From: Vombatus ursinus
Lineage: Eukaryota; Chordata; Mammalia; Diprotodontia; Vombatidae
Reading direction: 5' to 3'
Length of the DNA: 64,000 bases
Assembly: GCF_900497805.2 (NCBI RefSeq)
Contig: NW_020954548.1
Location: forward strand, 10,305,866-10,369,865
Part shown: positions 11,696 to 22,769 of the stretch, in pieces
How positions within the stretch are numbered: position 1 is the stretch's first letter
Layout: every line of letters starts with the position of its first letter
The notes under the pieces: generated by a model
Told to the model about the DNA's origin: nothing
Databases searched by the model: none
The model's input: only the letters and a program-made list of their open reading frames with translations
Translations under genes and position numbers: made by a program

Positions 11696-11853
11696 GGGGC
11701 AGCTAGGTGGCACAGTGGATAAGCCCTGGGCCTAGAGTCAGGAGGATCTAAGTTCAAATCCAACCTCAGAGCAAATACTTGACACTTACTATCTATGTGA
11801 CCCTGGCCAGGTCACTTAACCCCAATTGCCTCACCACCAAAAAAAAAAAAAAA
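11696..11853 (+). repeat. Marsupial tRNA/CORE SINE (WSINE/Mon1-like)
   Basis: Full-length copy from GGGGCAGCTAGGTGGCACAG to a 15-base A-tail. Target-site duplication AGTCATCCAT lies at 11685-11694 and 11856-11865. Confidence 0.92.
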
Positions 11854-12218
11854 TTAGTCATCCATGTTAATCTACTTTATTAGGAATTAAGGGCTGAAAA
11901 GGAATTTTCCATAAAACTGGCAATATACTTATCCTAGGATATGTCTTATTTCTGTAAGACATATATATTTCTATAAATTTCTATAAATGTAATCTAATTG
12001 ATGGCAGGGTCTGTATCACAAGTGTGTGATCATTTCTGTGTGTAGCTGAGGTAGAGTAGAAAAAGAGGTCATGGGAAATGAGTAAGTGGAAAATTTTGAG
12101 GTTAGAGTGTTTGAAGGATTATAAATATTTATGTTGAACTCCCCTAATATGAAGGCAGGAGTTGGAGAGGAGAAAGACTATGAGCCAGGTACTGAATTCA
12201 TTGAGGAAAGAAATGTCT

Positions 12219-12417
12219 CAGGGGTGGGGAACCTGTGGCCTCAAGGCCACATATGGTCATCTAGATCCTCAAGTGTGGCCCTTTGACTGAATCCAAACTT
12301 CACGGAACAAATCCCCTTAATAAAAGGATTTGTTTTGTGAAACTTAGACTCAAAAGACCACACCCAAGGACCTAGAAGGACACATGTGGCCTCCAGGCCA
12401 CAGGTTCCCCACCTCTG
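12219..12417. mobile_element. Palindromic hAT-like MITE
   Basis: The 199 bp element has ends CAGGGGTGGGGAACCTGTGG and, reverse complemented, CAGAGGTGGGGAACCTGTGG. Most of the interior is also self-complementary, for example 'aacaaatccccttaataaaa' against 'ggatttgttttgtgaa'. CAGGGGTGG-type termini are typical of hAT elements. No clean 8 bp target-site duplication is left. A partial copy lies at 60281-60423. Confidence 0.8.
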
Positions 12418-12612
12418 CCCTAGAGATTGGTAGACAAGGGATAAAAGAATTTTGATTGGGTTGTAGATATGGATTGAATGAACATCAGAGGAGAGGTTGA
12501 GTGATGGTAGTAAAGGGTAAGCTCAGAAGTAGCATTCAGGAGCCAGGAATACTCTAATTCCCCCATCACAACCGGTGAGTTAGGTGGAATGATTGAAAAT
12601 ATTATTAGTCCA

Positions 12613-12766
12613 GGGGCAGCTAGGTGGCGTGGTAGATAGAGCACCGGCCCTGAGGAACTCAGAGGACCTGAGTTCAAATTTGACCTCAGACCAAACACTT
12701 GACACTTACTAGATGTGTGACCCTGGGCAAGTCACTTAACCCCAATTGCCTAAAAAAAAAAAAAAG
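12613..12766 (+). repeat. Marsupial tRNA/CORE SINE (WSINE/Mon1-like)
   Basis: Full-length copy with A-tail. Target-site duplication GAAAATATTATTAG lies at 12595-12608 and 12771-12784, a 14 bp perfect match that suggests a relatively young insertion. Confidence 0.93.
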
Positions 12767-12784
12767 AAAAGAAAATATTATTAG

Positions 12785-13195
12785 GCCTAGGAAGACATAT
12801 GAACTGATGCAAAGTGAAGTGAGTGGGACCAAGAGAACAATTTACACAGTATCAGTAATATTGTAAATATAATCAACTGTGAAAGACGGTAACTCTGATC
12901 ACCCACCACAATACCAAAGTATTCATGGTAAGAAATGCAATCTACCTTCAGACAGAGAACTGATGAACTCAGAATGTAGAATGAAGCATATTTTTTTTTC
13001 TTTCTAGCTCTTTCTTTCTTTTTCTTTTTTCTTTTTTCTTTTTTTGGGAACATAGCTAATGCAGAAATTTGTTTTGCATGTCTATACATATTTGTGATTG
13101 GTTTTGCTTTTCTTGCCTTCTCAGTGAGTCAGGGTTAGGGGAGAGAGAATTTGGAACTGAAAATAAAATAAAATTGAATTTTTTAAAAATGAAAG
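12785..13195 (+). repeat. L1 3' UTR fragment
   Basis: It starts 'ggaagacatatgaactgatg', continues 'agtgaagtgagtgggaccaa' and 'tgcagaaatttgttttgcat', and ends 'atttggaactgaaaataaaa'. These are landmarks of the marsupial L1 3' UTR. Antisense copies lie at 16500-16880 and 54445-54740. Confidence 0.75.
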
Positions 13196-13384
13196 TACTA
13201 TTAGTTACAGATAATACCTTGCTTAAAACAAATCTTTTGATGAGGCAATTAATCAGTCAGTCAACGACAATTACTGAACAAATATTTGACAATTAAAGTA
13301 GACTGCCTCTGAGTGTTTTTGAAAGACAGTCTCCATGCAAATAACTCACAAACTAATGAATCAGCAGAGAATAGAGGCAAATCA

Positions 13385-13640
13385 TGAGCCTCAGGTTCTA
13401 ATTTCTGCTTTGCCACTATTTTATTGGGTGACCTTGAGAAACTAGTTTATCTCTGTGGACTAGTTTCCTCCTCTATAAAATGGCAGAGTTGGTCTAGGTT
13501 ATCTCTATAGTGGCTTATAACAGTCCATAAATGTGGTATAGAGTACTGGGCCTAGAGTCTAGAGGACCTGGATTCAAGTCCTGCTTCAGATACTTCCTTC
13601 CTGCATGATCCTGACCAAATTCACTTCCTCTAAATTTTAG
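13385..13640 (+). repeat. CORE/MIR-type SINE fragments
   Basis: 13385-13520 carries 'attgggtgaccttgagaaac', 'tataaaatggcagagttgg' and 'tctaggttatctctatagtgg'. 13525-13640 carries a diverged SINE head, 'gagtactgggcctagagtct' followed by 'gaggacctggattcaagtcc'. Confidence 0.55.
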
Positions 13641-14299
13641 AGAGGTCTGGATCTGGATCAGTAAGGTATGAAATCACAGATCTTTGAAGTCCTGGGACAC
13701 CTAAATATGGTTTGCCAGAAATGAAAAGGAAGATCTGAGGATTTCTCTCTTTTCTCTCCCAACATTATCTGTCACCACCTTTGAAGAGAATACTTTGTAA
13801 CTTCCCTTCATCCACATACCTGGAATAAAGGGAATCTGACAAATAATAAAATTAAACAGCTAAGGTTAGACTCGATCAGCCATTCAAATTAGAATTCCTA
13901 GTAAAGCAGAGAGAAAGCATAGGTAGCTTCTTGGGTTGGACTCTGAAATTCTCACATTAACTGTTTAATTTCTGGTGCTGGCATCTCCACACTCCATTAG
14001 TTCAGTATAAATACAAAGATGCATTCCAAAGCCAAGCTTCACTGACATTGAAAATATTTCTGTTTTGTAGGATTACTCATTTCAAGGTGATCATAAACAA
14101 AGTAACAGAAAAAAGTTTAAAAAAAGAGACGAGTCAATGTTTCTGGGCGGCCCTCCACCTTGACTAGAACTCTTGTTACCAGTTATAAATGATACACAGT
14201 CAAATAATGAACTTTAAACCCAGGCACTAGAATTGTTACAAATACTCTTTGTGGACTAAAAGGAACAAGGCCGGGCCTGTTTGATGGCAAGGGAGGCGG

Positions 14300-14560
14300 G
14301 GCAATGTACCCTAAGTCTAGACTCTAGTCAGAGACCTGGGTTCAGATCATTCACCTATGTAACCCTGGACAAGTTATATAACCTCCTCGGACTTCAGTTT
14401 CCTCAACTGTAAAATGAAGGGGGGTGGGAATAAATGGCTCTGATGTGCCTCCTAGATCTATTTAGTAAATGGAGTGCCTTACTTGAAGTCAGAAAACCCT
14501 GGGTTCAAAGTCTGCCTCTGATATGTATTAGTTGTGTGACCATGCATAACTCTCTGAACT
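14300..14560 (+). repeat. CORE/MIR-type SINE fragments
   Basis: 'gtaaccctggacaagttata', 'cagtttcctcaactgtaaaa' and a second diverged copy with 'gtcagaaaaccctgggttca' and 'gttgtgtgacc' are SINE segments as elsewhere in the window. Confidence 0.5.
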
Positions 14561-14649
14561 TCCAAGAATTAACTGAGGAAATTCTAAATCACCCAAATGA
14601 GACAATGGAAAGAACACGGGGCTGTCAGTCAGGATCTGGGTTCAATTTT

Positions 14650-14795
14650 TTTTTTTTTTGGTGAGGTAGTTGGGGTTAAGTGACTTGCCCAAAGTCACAC
14701 AGCTAGTAAGTGTTATGTGTCTGAGGCCGGATTTGAACTCAGGTCCTCCTGACTCCAGGGCCTGTGTTCTATCCACTGCGCCACCCAGCTGCCCC
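14650..14795 (-). repeat. Marsupial tRNA/CORE SINE (WSINE/Mon1-like), antisense
   Basis: It runs from a T-run through 'cacacagctagtaagtg' to 'ccacccagctgcccc'. Target-site duplication CTGGGTTCAATTTT lies at 14636-14649 and 14796-14809. Confidence 0.92.
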
Positions 14796-14917
14796 CTGGG
14801 TTCAATTTTCACACTAGGAGCTTCAGCGTCCTCATCTTTTAAATGGGGAAAATGATACCTAGACTATCTTCCTAGTCCTAAATTGAGAACCAAAGGGACC
14901 TGAGAGATTAGCTACTT

Positions 14918-15060
14918 AATAAATCAATCAACAAGCATTTATTAAACATTTTCTATGTGCTAAGGATTGCATCATTCGATAGGAATACAACGACAGTAGG
15001 GCAATAATTCCTCCAGGGAGCTTACATTTGCACAAGGGAAACAACATGTACGTGTACTAG
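14918..15060 (-). repeat. L2 LINE 3'-end fragment, antisense
   Basis: 'caatcaacaagcatttatta', 'ctatgtgctaaggattg' and 'cagggagcttacatttgcac' are the complement of the L2 3' end. Confidence 0.65.
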
Positions 15061-15099
15061 TATAATAGTTCTTTCTCTCCCGACCCCAGCATGGGCAAG

Positions 15100-16500
15100 G
15101 TCTACATTCTGGACAACCAAGAGGGAATTTTAGGGGCTGGATTCTGGCAATGCATGACTCATCCCCTGAGAGTCTGGGAAGGGCTGGTGGCACTAAGAGG
15201 AGGTGGTTTTTGGCTAGCAAGCTGTCCCAAGCACAAGGATTGTTCTTACTCAAGTGTCTCCCTTCTAGGTTTCTGTAAATATTGGCCCACTCTTCTCCAT
15301 GATTACTGTGTGCAATGACAAACTCTTTTTTAAACTCCTGACTGCCTCTTTCTGTCTTCTCATTTAGCTCCTGTTGACTTTTTAACTGTTCCTCTCATTT
15401 CCTCTCCTCCTTCATTCTAAATGACTCAAATCAGAGCCTCCTGGTGCTAAATAACTCATCTTTCCCATTCACCTTTATAATAGTTATGAAATCAAGTCTT
15501 TGTTTGATCATCCCATAGTCTCAAAACAGTTATTTGGTTTATTACTTTCTAAGTATTAACCTTTCAAACGCTTAAAAACCATTTATATGTAAATTAGCTG
15601 AGAGACCATAATGCCCTGCAGCCTCCATCCTTAAACAGGGTTTCCCAGTTTTCTATTTGGCCCTGTTCATAGTCTGTCTTTGTCTTATTTTATTTGGACT
15701 GTTTCTTCACATTTGAATTTCATCAATTTTTGTAAACAAAAATTATTTTGCTGTCCTTTTTTACAAAAATTGTTCCCATATAAAAGGACCATATCAAACC
15801 TTATATCCCTCACAAGTTAGTTTAATTCTTTTTCTTTATGCAATGTTTAAGCAGCATTTTATGCCTTTTAAAGTCCATTTTTTTTTACATTTTCAGAAAC
15901 CAAATTGTTCAAATATAAAAGGGAGATTATCTTATATTTTCTTTTAGTAGAAGACCTTGGGAGAACTTGAAAGATCCTGGCAATATCTCCTTGAAGGGTT
16001 AGCAGAGCCACAGAGGCAGAGACAGGGACAGGCCAGTACTTGTCAGGGTGCCAAGGGAAGAGTCAGGACTGGATAGAGAGGCCACCAAAAAGATCAAGCT
16101 TGGATGTTTGATTGAGCAATGCCAACAGAGATGAAATGAAACATGGTCAATTGGTAGTCTTGTAAAATCTGTTTTATATTCCAACAAGGCTGGAATATTA
16201 GTTAACTATTTTAGTAGTAATGTATTCTAAGATGAGTAAGTCACATGGGTCTTGCTGGGGGAGTTAGAATATTCTTTGTTCCTCATTATAAATTCCAGAC
16301 TCTTCCTTTGCCTCCTTCAAACAATAACCTTTCCTTCTCTGAATTCAACACAATTAAAATTTTTATCCACTTAAAATTATGGTAGCTGAAGTATAACTGA
16401 CCCCCAGATTTTTTTAAGAAGGTCACTACCTGGGGCACCATCTTTCTCTCCTTCTCAACTCCTGCCTTTTTGCCAGGGGACTATAATATCCATGCAGATA
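15100..16500. other. Non-repetitive-looking stretch, no gene seen
   Basis: About 1.4 kb with no repeat signature I recognise. The part from about 15340 to 15900 is a candidate for unique or conserved noncoding DNA simply because it lacks repeat marks, but conservation cannot be judged from one sequence. Confidence 0.4.
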
Positions 16501-16590
16501 TTCCCTCAAATTCTGACTTTCCATTTTTTTTCTTTATGAAGCATTTATTTTTCCTACGCACACTTCTCCCAGCACCCCTACACACACACA

Positions 16591-16625
<35 letters not shown>

Positions 16626-16880
16626 AAAAATGAAAATAAAAAATAAACTCTTGTAGCACATATGCAAAGTCAAGCAAAACAAATTCTCTATTGGCCATAT
16701 CTGAAAAACATTTCTCTCATTCTTCATATTAATCCACTGCCTCTCTGGCAGTAAATAGGTAAGCATCATTCTTCATCATTTGTCCTCTGAAATCATGGTA
16801 GAGCATTACGTTCCTTGGGGTTTACACCTACAGTAGGATCTCTGCGTCAAAATGTTTAAACATTTTAGTCACTTTCTTAA
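16501..16880 (-). repeat. L1 3' UTR fragment, antisense, with (CA)n
   Basis: A (CA)n tract lies at 16580-16623. After it, 'gcaaagtcaagcaaaacaaa', 'ttggccatatctgaaaaa' and 'tcctctgaaatcatgg' are the complement of the L1 3' UTR also seen at 54445-54740. Confidence 0.65.
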
Positions 16881-16889
16881 CATATTCTA

Positions 16890-17570
16890 AAAGTCTAGAG
16901 GTATAATATAGGCAGACGTACATATAGCACCACAGAGGGGAACTTTGGTCAGCCATGGGCAACTTGAGGCCCCTGGGCCATGAGAATGAGGGTAGATCAG
17001 AGCTTCAATTAGGCTGAAGCTTGAGACAAAGACAAACCACCTAATTAGAAATTTTGCCTATGGACAGTCTTGAAGTTTCTGATTTTTCTAAGCTTTGTCA
17101 GTTTGATTCTCTTCAAAAGCCAAGTGAGAAAAGTTTGAGTCATTGTAAAGAGAAGCAGATAGTCTGTTACATGAACAGGAGTACTAAGGGATTAGGGTGA
17201 TAGAGTGAGTAAAGGATGGGGTAAGGAGACACTGCTTCCCATCGTTAAAATTGCTTCTATGTTGTCTTGCTCTCAAACAGAGACTCTTAAGAGCATATGA
17301 CAACGGAACTCAACTATGTTGTGGAGACTATTCTTGTTCAAGTATAGGTTGAACTAGATGGCCTCTGAAGTCCCTAGGGACCCATTCTAACCTAGGGAGT
17401 CTCTAACTCTCTGGGGACCGTTCTGTGTTCTAACATCTAACACAAATGCACTGTGACTGATGTGGTCAATGAAAGGATTTTGCAGCCTCTGGCTTCCAAT
17501 TACCAACAGGGGGCAGTGAAGCAATATAGCTATGTTAATAGAACCATTAGCGATGCCAACATTAGACCGA
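16890..17570. other. Non-genic stretch, minor MIR-like trace
   Basis: Only a weak MIR-like segment ('tgaactagatggcctctgaa') near 17350 is recognisable. Nothing else is supported. Confidence 0.4.
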
Positions 17571-17574
17571 GTCC

Positions 17575-17830
17575 CATTCATCTTTCAAAGTCCCACTGAA
17601 GTTTCGTCTGCTCTATGAAACCTTCCTCACCCGCCCTAGCTCACAATGATCTCTCTCATTCTCTCCCCTTCCTCTGAACTCCCGTGGCACTTATTGTCCA
17701 TACTCTTTATTTGACTTTTAATCTCATGCTACCTTCTGTTGCTATCTAACACGCATGTCTGCTTAACTTATTTCCCTACTCTAAAAATTCATCACCCCTT
17801 AAAGCCTAGTAAAATATTTTATGTCAGGAA
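17575..17830 (+). repeat. L2 LINE fragment
   Basis: 'tatgaaaccttcctcacccg', 'ctctgaactcccgtggcact' and 'cttattgtccatactcttta' match the L2 region between the end of the reverse transcriptase frame and the 3' UTR. Confidence 0.6.
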
Positions 17831-17875
17831 TTTAAAAAAGAAGCTATGTAATACTGTTGAAAAAGTACTAGGCTA

Positions 17876-18146
17876 ACTGCTAGACATTTACCCCAAGGAG
17901 TTCAAAGACAGAAAAAAAAAGTCCCACATACATCAAAATATAGTAGCATATTTTTTTTTTTTGTGATAGCAAAGACCTGGAAAGAAAGTAGATGCATATC
18001 CATTGGAGAATGGCTGAACAAATTGTGGTACATGAATATGATAGAATATGACTAATCTATAAGAAATGATGAAGAATTCAAAGAAACCTGGGAAGACCCT
18101 ATATGAACTAAATCAGAGTGAAGTAAGCAGAACCAGGAAAATTATA
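17876..18146 (+). repeat. L1 3'-region fragment, left half of an interrupted copy
   Basis: 'gagaatggctgaacaaattg', 'agaaatgatgaagaattc' and 'gtgaagtaagcagaaccagg' are L1 ORF2-end and 3' UTR sequence. It breaks at 18146 and resumes near 19201 ('aaacacagtaaaatatgcat'). Confidence 0.7.
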
Positions 18147-19010
18147 TCAATCACTCAACAAGCATTTATTAAGCACCAACTAGGTGCCAAGTACTATGGT
18201 AAATGCTGGGAATGCAAAGTCCCCGCTCTTAAAGATCTTTATTCTATCAGGGTAAAAACAACATGTAATCTGTAAGTATATATGATATAGATACAAAATT
18301 AATACAAGATGATTTTGCAAGGAAGGGACTAGCAGCTAGGAGGTCAAGGAAAGAAGAGCTTATGGAGAAAATGGTATTTGAATTGAGTCAAAAAACTAAT
18401 GATTTTCAGAAGGAGAGGTGAAGAACATCCTCGTGCCGGGCATGGAAGATAGCCCGTCCAAAAGCACAACGATCTGGGATGGAGCGTGGTAAGTTAGAAC
18501 TGGGAAAATGAGTTTGAAGGAAACTAATGTATAATATGGCCAAAAAGATAGGCTGCCTGATAAGGGTTTTAAATCATAAAAGTAAGAGTCTAGTGGAGGT
18601 TATTGAGTAGGAGAATGATGTAGTCAGACCTGTACTTTGGTACAATCTCTTTAGGATTTATATAAAGGATAGAATACAGAAAGAAGAGACTTGAGGCAGG
18701 AAGAGCCATTTTGAGGCTATTATAATATATTTAGCTAATATAATATTAATGAGGCTAACATAACATGATATGATATTAATAACATAATAATCCAGGCAAG
18801 AGGTCATGAGGACTTGAGCTAGGATGGCAGTCATGTGAGTAGAGAGAAGTAGACAAATTCATCCAAGAGATGTTGTGAGGATAGAATCAACAAGCCTTGG
18901 CAACTGAATGGATGTGGAGGGGGGAGGGAGGATAAGAGAAAGAATGAGGAGTCAGGTGTGACTCTGAGATTGCAAACCTAGGTGACTGGAAGGATGGTGG
19001 TTCTGTGGGA
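18147..19010 (-). repeat. L2 LINE fragment, antisense, inserted in L1
   Basis: It starts as the complement of an L2 3' end ('actcaacaagcatttattaa') and continues into the complement of the L2 reverse transcriptase region ('ataatccaggcaagaggtca', 'gacttgagctaggatggcag'). L1 sequence flanks the block on both sides. Confidence 0.7.
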
Positions 19011-19049
19011 AAGACAATAAAACCCAGAAAAAAAATAAAATAAAAAATA

Positions 19050-19200
19050 AAACCCAGAAACTCCTACTTGAGAGAGTTGCCCAGAGCACTTAGAGATTAA
19101 ATTATGTTCCCAGGGTCATACCACCATATCTATATGTCAGAGATGAGACTTGAACTTGGGTTTTCTTGACTTAACGGCCAGCTCTCTATACAGTATACTA
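19050..19200 (+). repeat. MIR/THER-type SINE fragment
   Basis: 'gagagttgcccagagcactt', 'gagattaaattatgttccca' and 'gagacttgaacttgggtttt' are MIR-family segments. It lies between the antisense L2 and the resumed L1. Confidence 0.6.
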
Positions 19201-19300
19201 CACTACTTCTTAATGAAACACAGTAAAATATGCATAATGACTACAACCGTGTACATAGAAAGAACAATCACCAAAAATAAATAAATAAAATGGTGTGTCA
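19201..19300 (+). repeat. L1 3' UTR fragment, right half of the interrupted copy
   Basis: 'aaacacagtaaaatatgcat', 'aatgactacaaccgtg' and 'agaaagaacaatcacc' follow on from the L1 sequence ending at 18146. The L1 copy at 2880-2945 has the same order. Confidence 0.6.
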
Positions 19301-20600
19301 CTCACAAAAACGAAACACACAAATCAAAAACTATTGGTTTCCACCTAAAGTCAGTATTCAATACTAATTAGAAAGCAATGTAAATAGAAAAAAAAACAGA
19401 ACACTTTGGCTTTAACATATGCTCTCCTAATGGGAGAAAGTGAAAGAGGATGGTCAAGTGTCACCATCAGCTCTAAAGGAAGAAAACTTAGCAACAACCA
19501 ATCCACCCCAGACATAGTCTCAGGATGTTTCTTAGGGCTGTAGGGACTTTGATGAAGCCAATGCTGAAGTGCCCTGGTTGCTGTTCATATACCAACTATT
19601 GTGGCTATCTCATATCTTCCAGGTGCCCTCATATCCTGCAGAAGAACTTTACCCTGGCTAGGTTCTCACTCCTCACTTGATCTTCTTTTCCTTCTTTCAG
19701 AACAAGGAAAGAGTAGATTATTATCTTTTCCAGATTAATAACAGTCTTACTGTTCTCAGGAACTCACATAGGGGTTAGGCATTTTATTTCTGCCAATGGA
19801 AACTGATCTCCAAAGCTTTACAACATTGATCAATAGACAGGAAGATATAGATAGATATCTAGGTAGATATAAGTTTTCAATATCAGAAACAAGTTCTTCT
19901 TAACTATTCTTAATGATTTTATTCTTTAGCTTGTTAAGGATATCAATTCTTAACTGTTAAGCCTATCACGTAACACTGCAGAAGCTAAAGCCATACTTTA
20001 GCTTCCTTAAGGGAGTTAGTCTTTTCCCAAGTCCTACTTCCAACACCTTATGAATGGCCCTGGGATTCATTCTGAAAAGGAGAGTCAGATGAGTGTAGTA
20101 CTTTGGGTAAGATTTCTATTACAGTTATGAAAAGGTAAATGCCCTTTGGTAACCTCAGGGATCAAAGTATCTGCCTCAGGAAAACATAAAAAGTCAGACC
20201 ACTGGTTGGCCTGACCTTCTTACTGTAAGAACAGATTACACACATCAGCTCCTTGGGCAACATCCCCTGTCATGTGTTAAAAGTTAGCTTAGGTCATTTT
20301 AATCTTACACAACTCTCCCTTGTACGCAGGAACAAGCTTGTTAATGTGTTTGGATCATTTCCCATTTAAATTTGATTTCCACTTAAATAGTATTCAAAGT
20401 CTACAGGTCTTATGATACTCCACATGAATAACTTAGTAACTCATCTTTGGCACTGAGTCTTTAATTTTGATCAGGCTAAGGGCTGTGATTACACACTCAG
20501 CTCAGCTCACATGCTGTGGACTTTAGTCATCACAGAAGTTAAACTCAACATTGTCCACGTGTTGTTTCAACACATTAGCACATCCATAGACCTGTGATCA
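19301..20600. other. Non-genic stretch, no feature recognised
   Basis: About 1.3 kb of ordinary composition with no repeat family, splice-bounded open frame or regulatory site I can support. Confidence 0.4.
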
Positions 20601-20604
20601 TTAG

Positions 20605-20720
20605 ACCATGAGCTCCTTGAGATCGGGGACTATTTTCTGCTTTTCCTTGTATGCCCAGTCCTTAGGATAGTGCCTGGAACATGGTAGGCACTTAAAAAAT
20701 GTTTATTGATTGACTGCCTG
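20605..20720 (+). repeat. L2 LINE 3' end
   Basis: 'ccatgagctccttgagatcg', 'gtgcctggaacatggtaggc' and 'aaatgtttattgattgactg' form the typical L2 3' terminus. Confidence 0.85.
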
Positions 20721-20739
20721 ATTGCATCAGTATGCATAC

Positions 20740-21010
20740 TCCCTCCACTGATATAAATGGCAACCCTTTCATACTTTCTCATTCAATGCCAGTTTTGTTC
20801 ATGTATTTCCATAAATCTTCCAAAAAGGATCTGCCAAATATGATGGAAGCCTTCCTCTGGTTATTTTAATACTTCATGAATACTGGTATAAAAATTGGTC
20901 TATACATTTGTTTGTCCCTCTCTCTTACTACATGACTACCCCCATCTCTTTTTCTGGTCACATACACTTAAAACTTTATAAGCATTGTTAGAATTTTTTA
21001 AAAGTTAAAA
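20740..21010 (+). repeat. Unnamed interspersed repeat, copy 1
   Basis: It shares ordered blocks with 28440-28700: 'gaagccttcctctggtta', 'cttcatgaatactgg', 'cccatctctttttctggtca', 'aaactttataagcattg'. I do not recognise the family. Confidence 0.5.
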
Positions 21011-21154
21011 ATATATACATTTCAGCCACATAATAGAATTTCCCAAATGTTTTTTGAGCCTACAGTACAATTGCAAACTTGTAGTAGCACATAGCCATTT
21101 ATCAGTCCTGCTGTCTATATGCTCTTATACTTAATCTCATGTCCCCTTCTTACA

Positions 21155-21210
21155 TGTACACACACATGTGTTCTCATGTGTGTGCACATGCACACACACA
21201 CACACACATA
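21155..21210. repeat. (CA)n-rich microsatellite
   Basis: Mixed TG/CA dinucleotides with a pure CA run. Confidence 0.85.
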
Positions 21211-21251
21211 CCACCTCCAAAACGATCTCCCTTCTTATCTTCCCATTCCTA

Positions 21252-21355
21252 TATACTGGGTATTCCAAAAGTCTTAGTGCAGCTTTAAGCTATTAAAAAT
21301 TCAAAACTTTTAAGTCTTTAAGTTAAAGACTAAGACTTTTGGGATACCCTGTATA
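21252..21355. mobile_element. Mariner-like MITE
   Basis: The terminal inverted repeats are TATACTGGGTATTCCAAAAG at the left and, reverse complemented, TATACAGGGTATCCCAAAAG at the right. The TA at each end fits a Tc1/mariner target. The 104 bp element is nearly palindromic and has no coding capacity. Confidence 0.85.
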
Positions 21356-21389
21356 TAGTTTCCACTCTCCTGGTCAAAAATTGGCAAAC

Positions 21390-22370
21390 TAGAATAAGAA
21401 AGCAAAGGATATCCATTCAACAAATAGGGGAAAAACTGGAAGCAAAATAGATAGACTTGGTTATACAAAAAAAAGGGGGGCACACAAAAAAACCAATGGA
21501 TTCAAAAGAAGGAAAAGAAATTAACTAAGAAAGAAATCTTTGTAATGGCTATATCTGAAAAAAAGTCTGACACTCAGAATCTATAGCAAATTGACAGATT
21601 TATAAGTAATACCCATATCAATCAATCAATAAATATTTATTAAGCACCTACTGTGTCTAGGCACTGTCCTAAGTGCTAGATAATTGATAAAATGATAGAA
21701 ACTGTTTTTAAAATAAGGAAGACAAATTGTTAATTGTTAATGATTCTTCAGCAATTGTTCAGGCCCTCCACTAATCAGAGAAATGCAAAATAAAATATAT
21801 TTAAGGTACTACCTTATGCCCATCAAACAAGCAAACATAATTAAATACAATAAAATTATTGGGCAAAGGAAGGAATGTGGTAAAGCAAGCATGCTATTTT
21901 GTTGATGGTGGAGTTGTAAATTGATACAATCTTTGTGGAGAGCAGTCTTGAAACATATAATAAGAGTTGCAAAATTGATCATACCTTTTGCCTCAGTGAT
22001 CCCACTTCTAGAACCATAACCCAAGAATTATATTGAAACAAAAAAACTATCCATACGAAGATATTTATAGCTGCTTTATTTGTAGTAGTGAAAAACTGAA
22101 AGCAACCTATTTACCCACTGATTGTAGAATGGCTAAATAAATTGCAGCAGAGCAATGAAAAAGAATATTATTGTGCCATGAAAAAACAATATAAAGAATT
22201 TAGAAAACTAAAGATTTCGATTTCAGAAATTTAGAAAAATTTAGAATTTAGAAAGATTCAGAGTAATGAAAACAGAAGCAGAACATTTGCGATGACTATG
22301 ATTATATGAAATTAAAAGAACAGCCACAAAACCTGCTAACTACATGCAGAGAGATCAAATGGGAACAAAG
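21390..22370 (+). repeat. Old L1 ORF2-end fragment with a nested L2 piece
   Basis: 'actaatcagagaaatgcaaa', 'tgatggtggagttgtaaatt', 'agatatttatagctgcttta' and 'gtagaatggctaaataaatt' are L1 ORF2 3' landmarks. An antisense L2 3'-end piece ('aatcaatcaataaatattta', 'aggcactgtcctaagtgct') interrupts it at about 21621-21720. Confidence 0.7.
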
Positions 22371-22610
22371 AAAATAAGATATTACTGTTATTTTATTAAA
22401 ATTAGCTTATATTCTTTTTCACTGAGTAAATGTTTTAAAGTTTAAAGATTTATGCATTTATATGAGATTTTATTCCTTGTTTAGTTTATTTGATTGTGCA
22501 AAATGACCATGTTATCACTGCCCATGATGGTTAACTCCTGTCTGATCTCATTGGACATAACATCTAATGCAAGGGAGCTACCTATCGTTCATTGGAAAAA
22601 GCCCCAGGAT

Positions 22611-22762
22611 GGGGCAGCTAGGTGTCTCAATGGATAGAGCACTGGCCCTGGAGTCAGGGCCTGAGTTCAAATCCAGCTTCAGACACTTGACACTTACTGG
22701 CTGTGTGACCCTGGGCAAGTCACTTAACCCAGATTGCCTCACAAAAAAAAAAAAAAAAAAAA
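22611..22762 (+). repeat. Marsupial tRNA/CORE SINE (WSINE/Mon1-like)
   Basis: It has GGGGCAGCTAGGTGTCTCAA, 'tggctgtgtgaccctgggca' and a long A-tail. Flanks GCCCCAGGATG and GCCTCTGGATG look like a slightly decayed target-site duplication. Confidence 0.9.
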
Positions 22763-22769
22763 GAAGCCT

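Noticed and set aside
18147-19010. Initially taken as an unknown 0.9 kb repeat family with copies at 7466, 44117 and 48216
   Set aside because: Reverse complementing shows L2 3'-end and reverse transcriptase segments, so these are antisense L2 copies.
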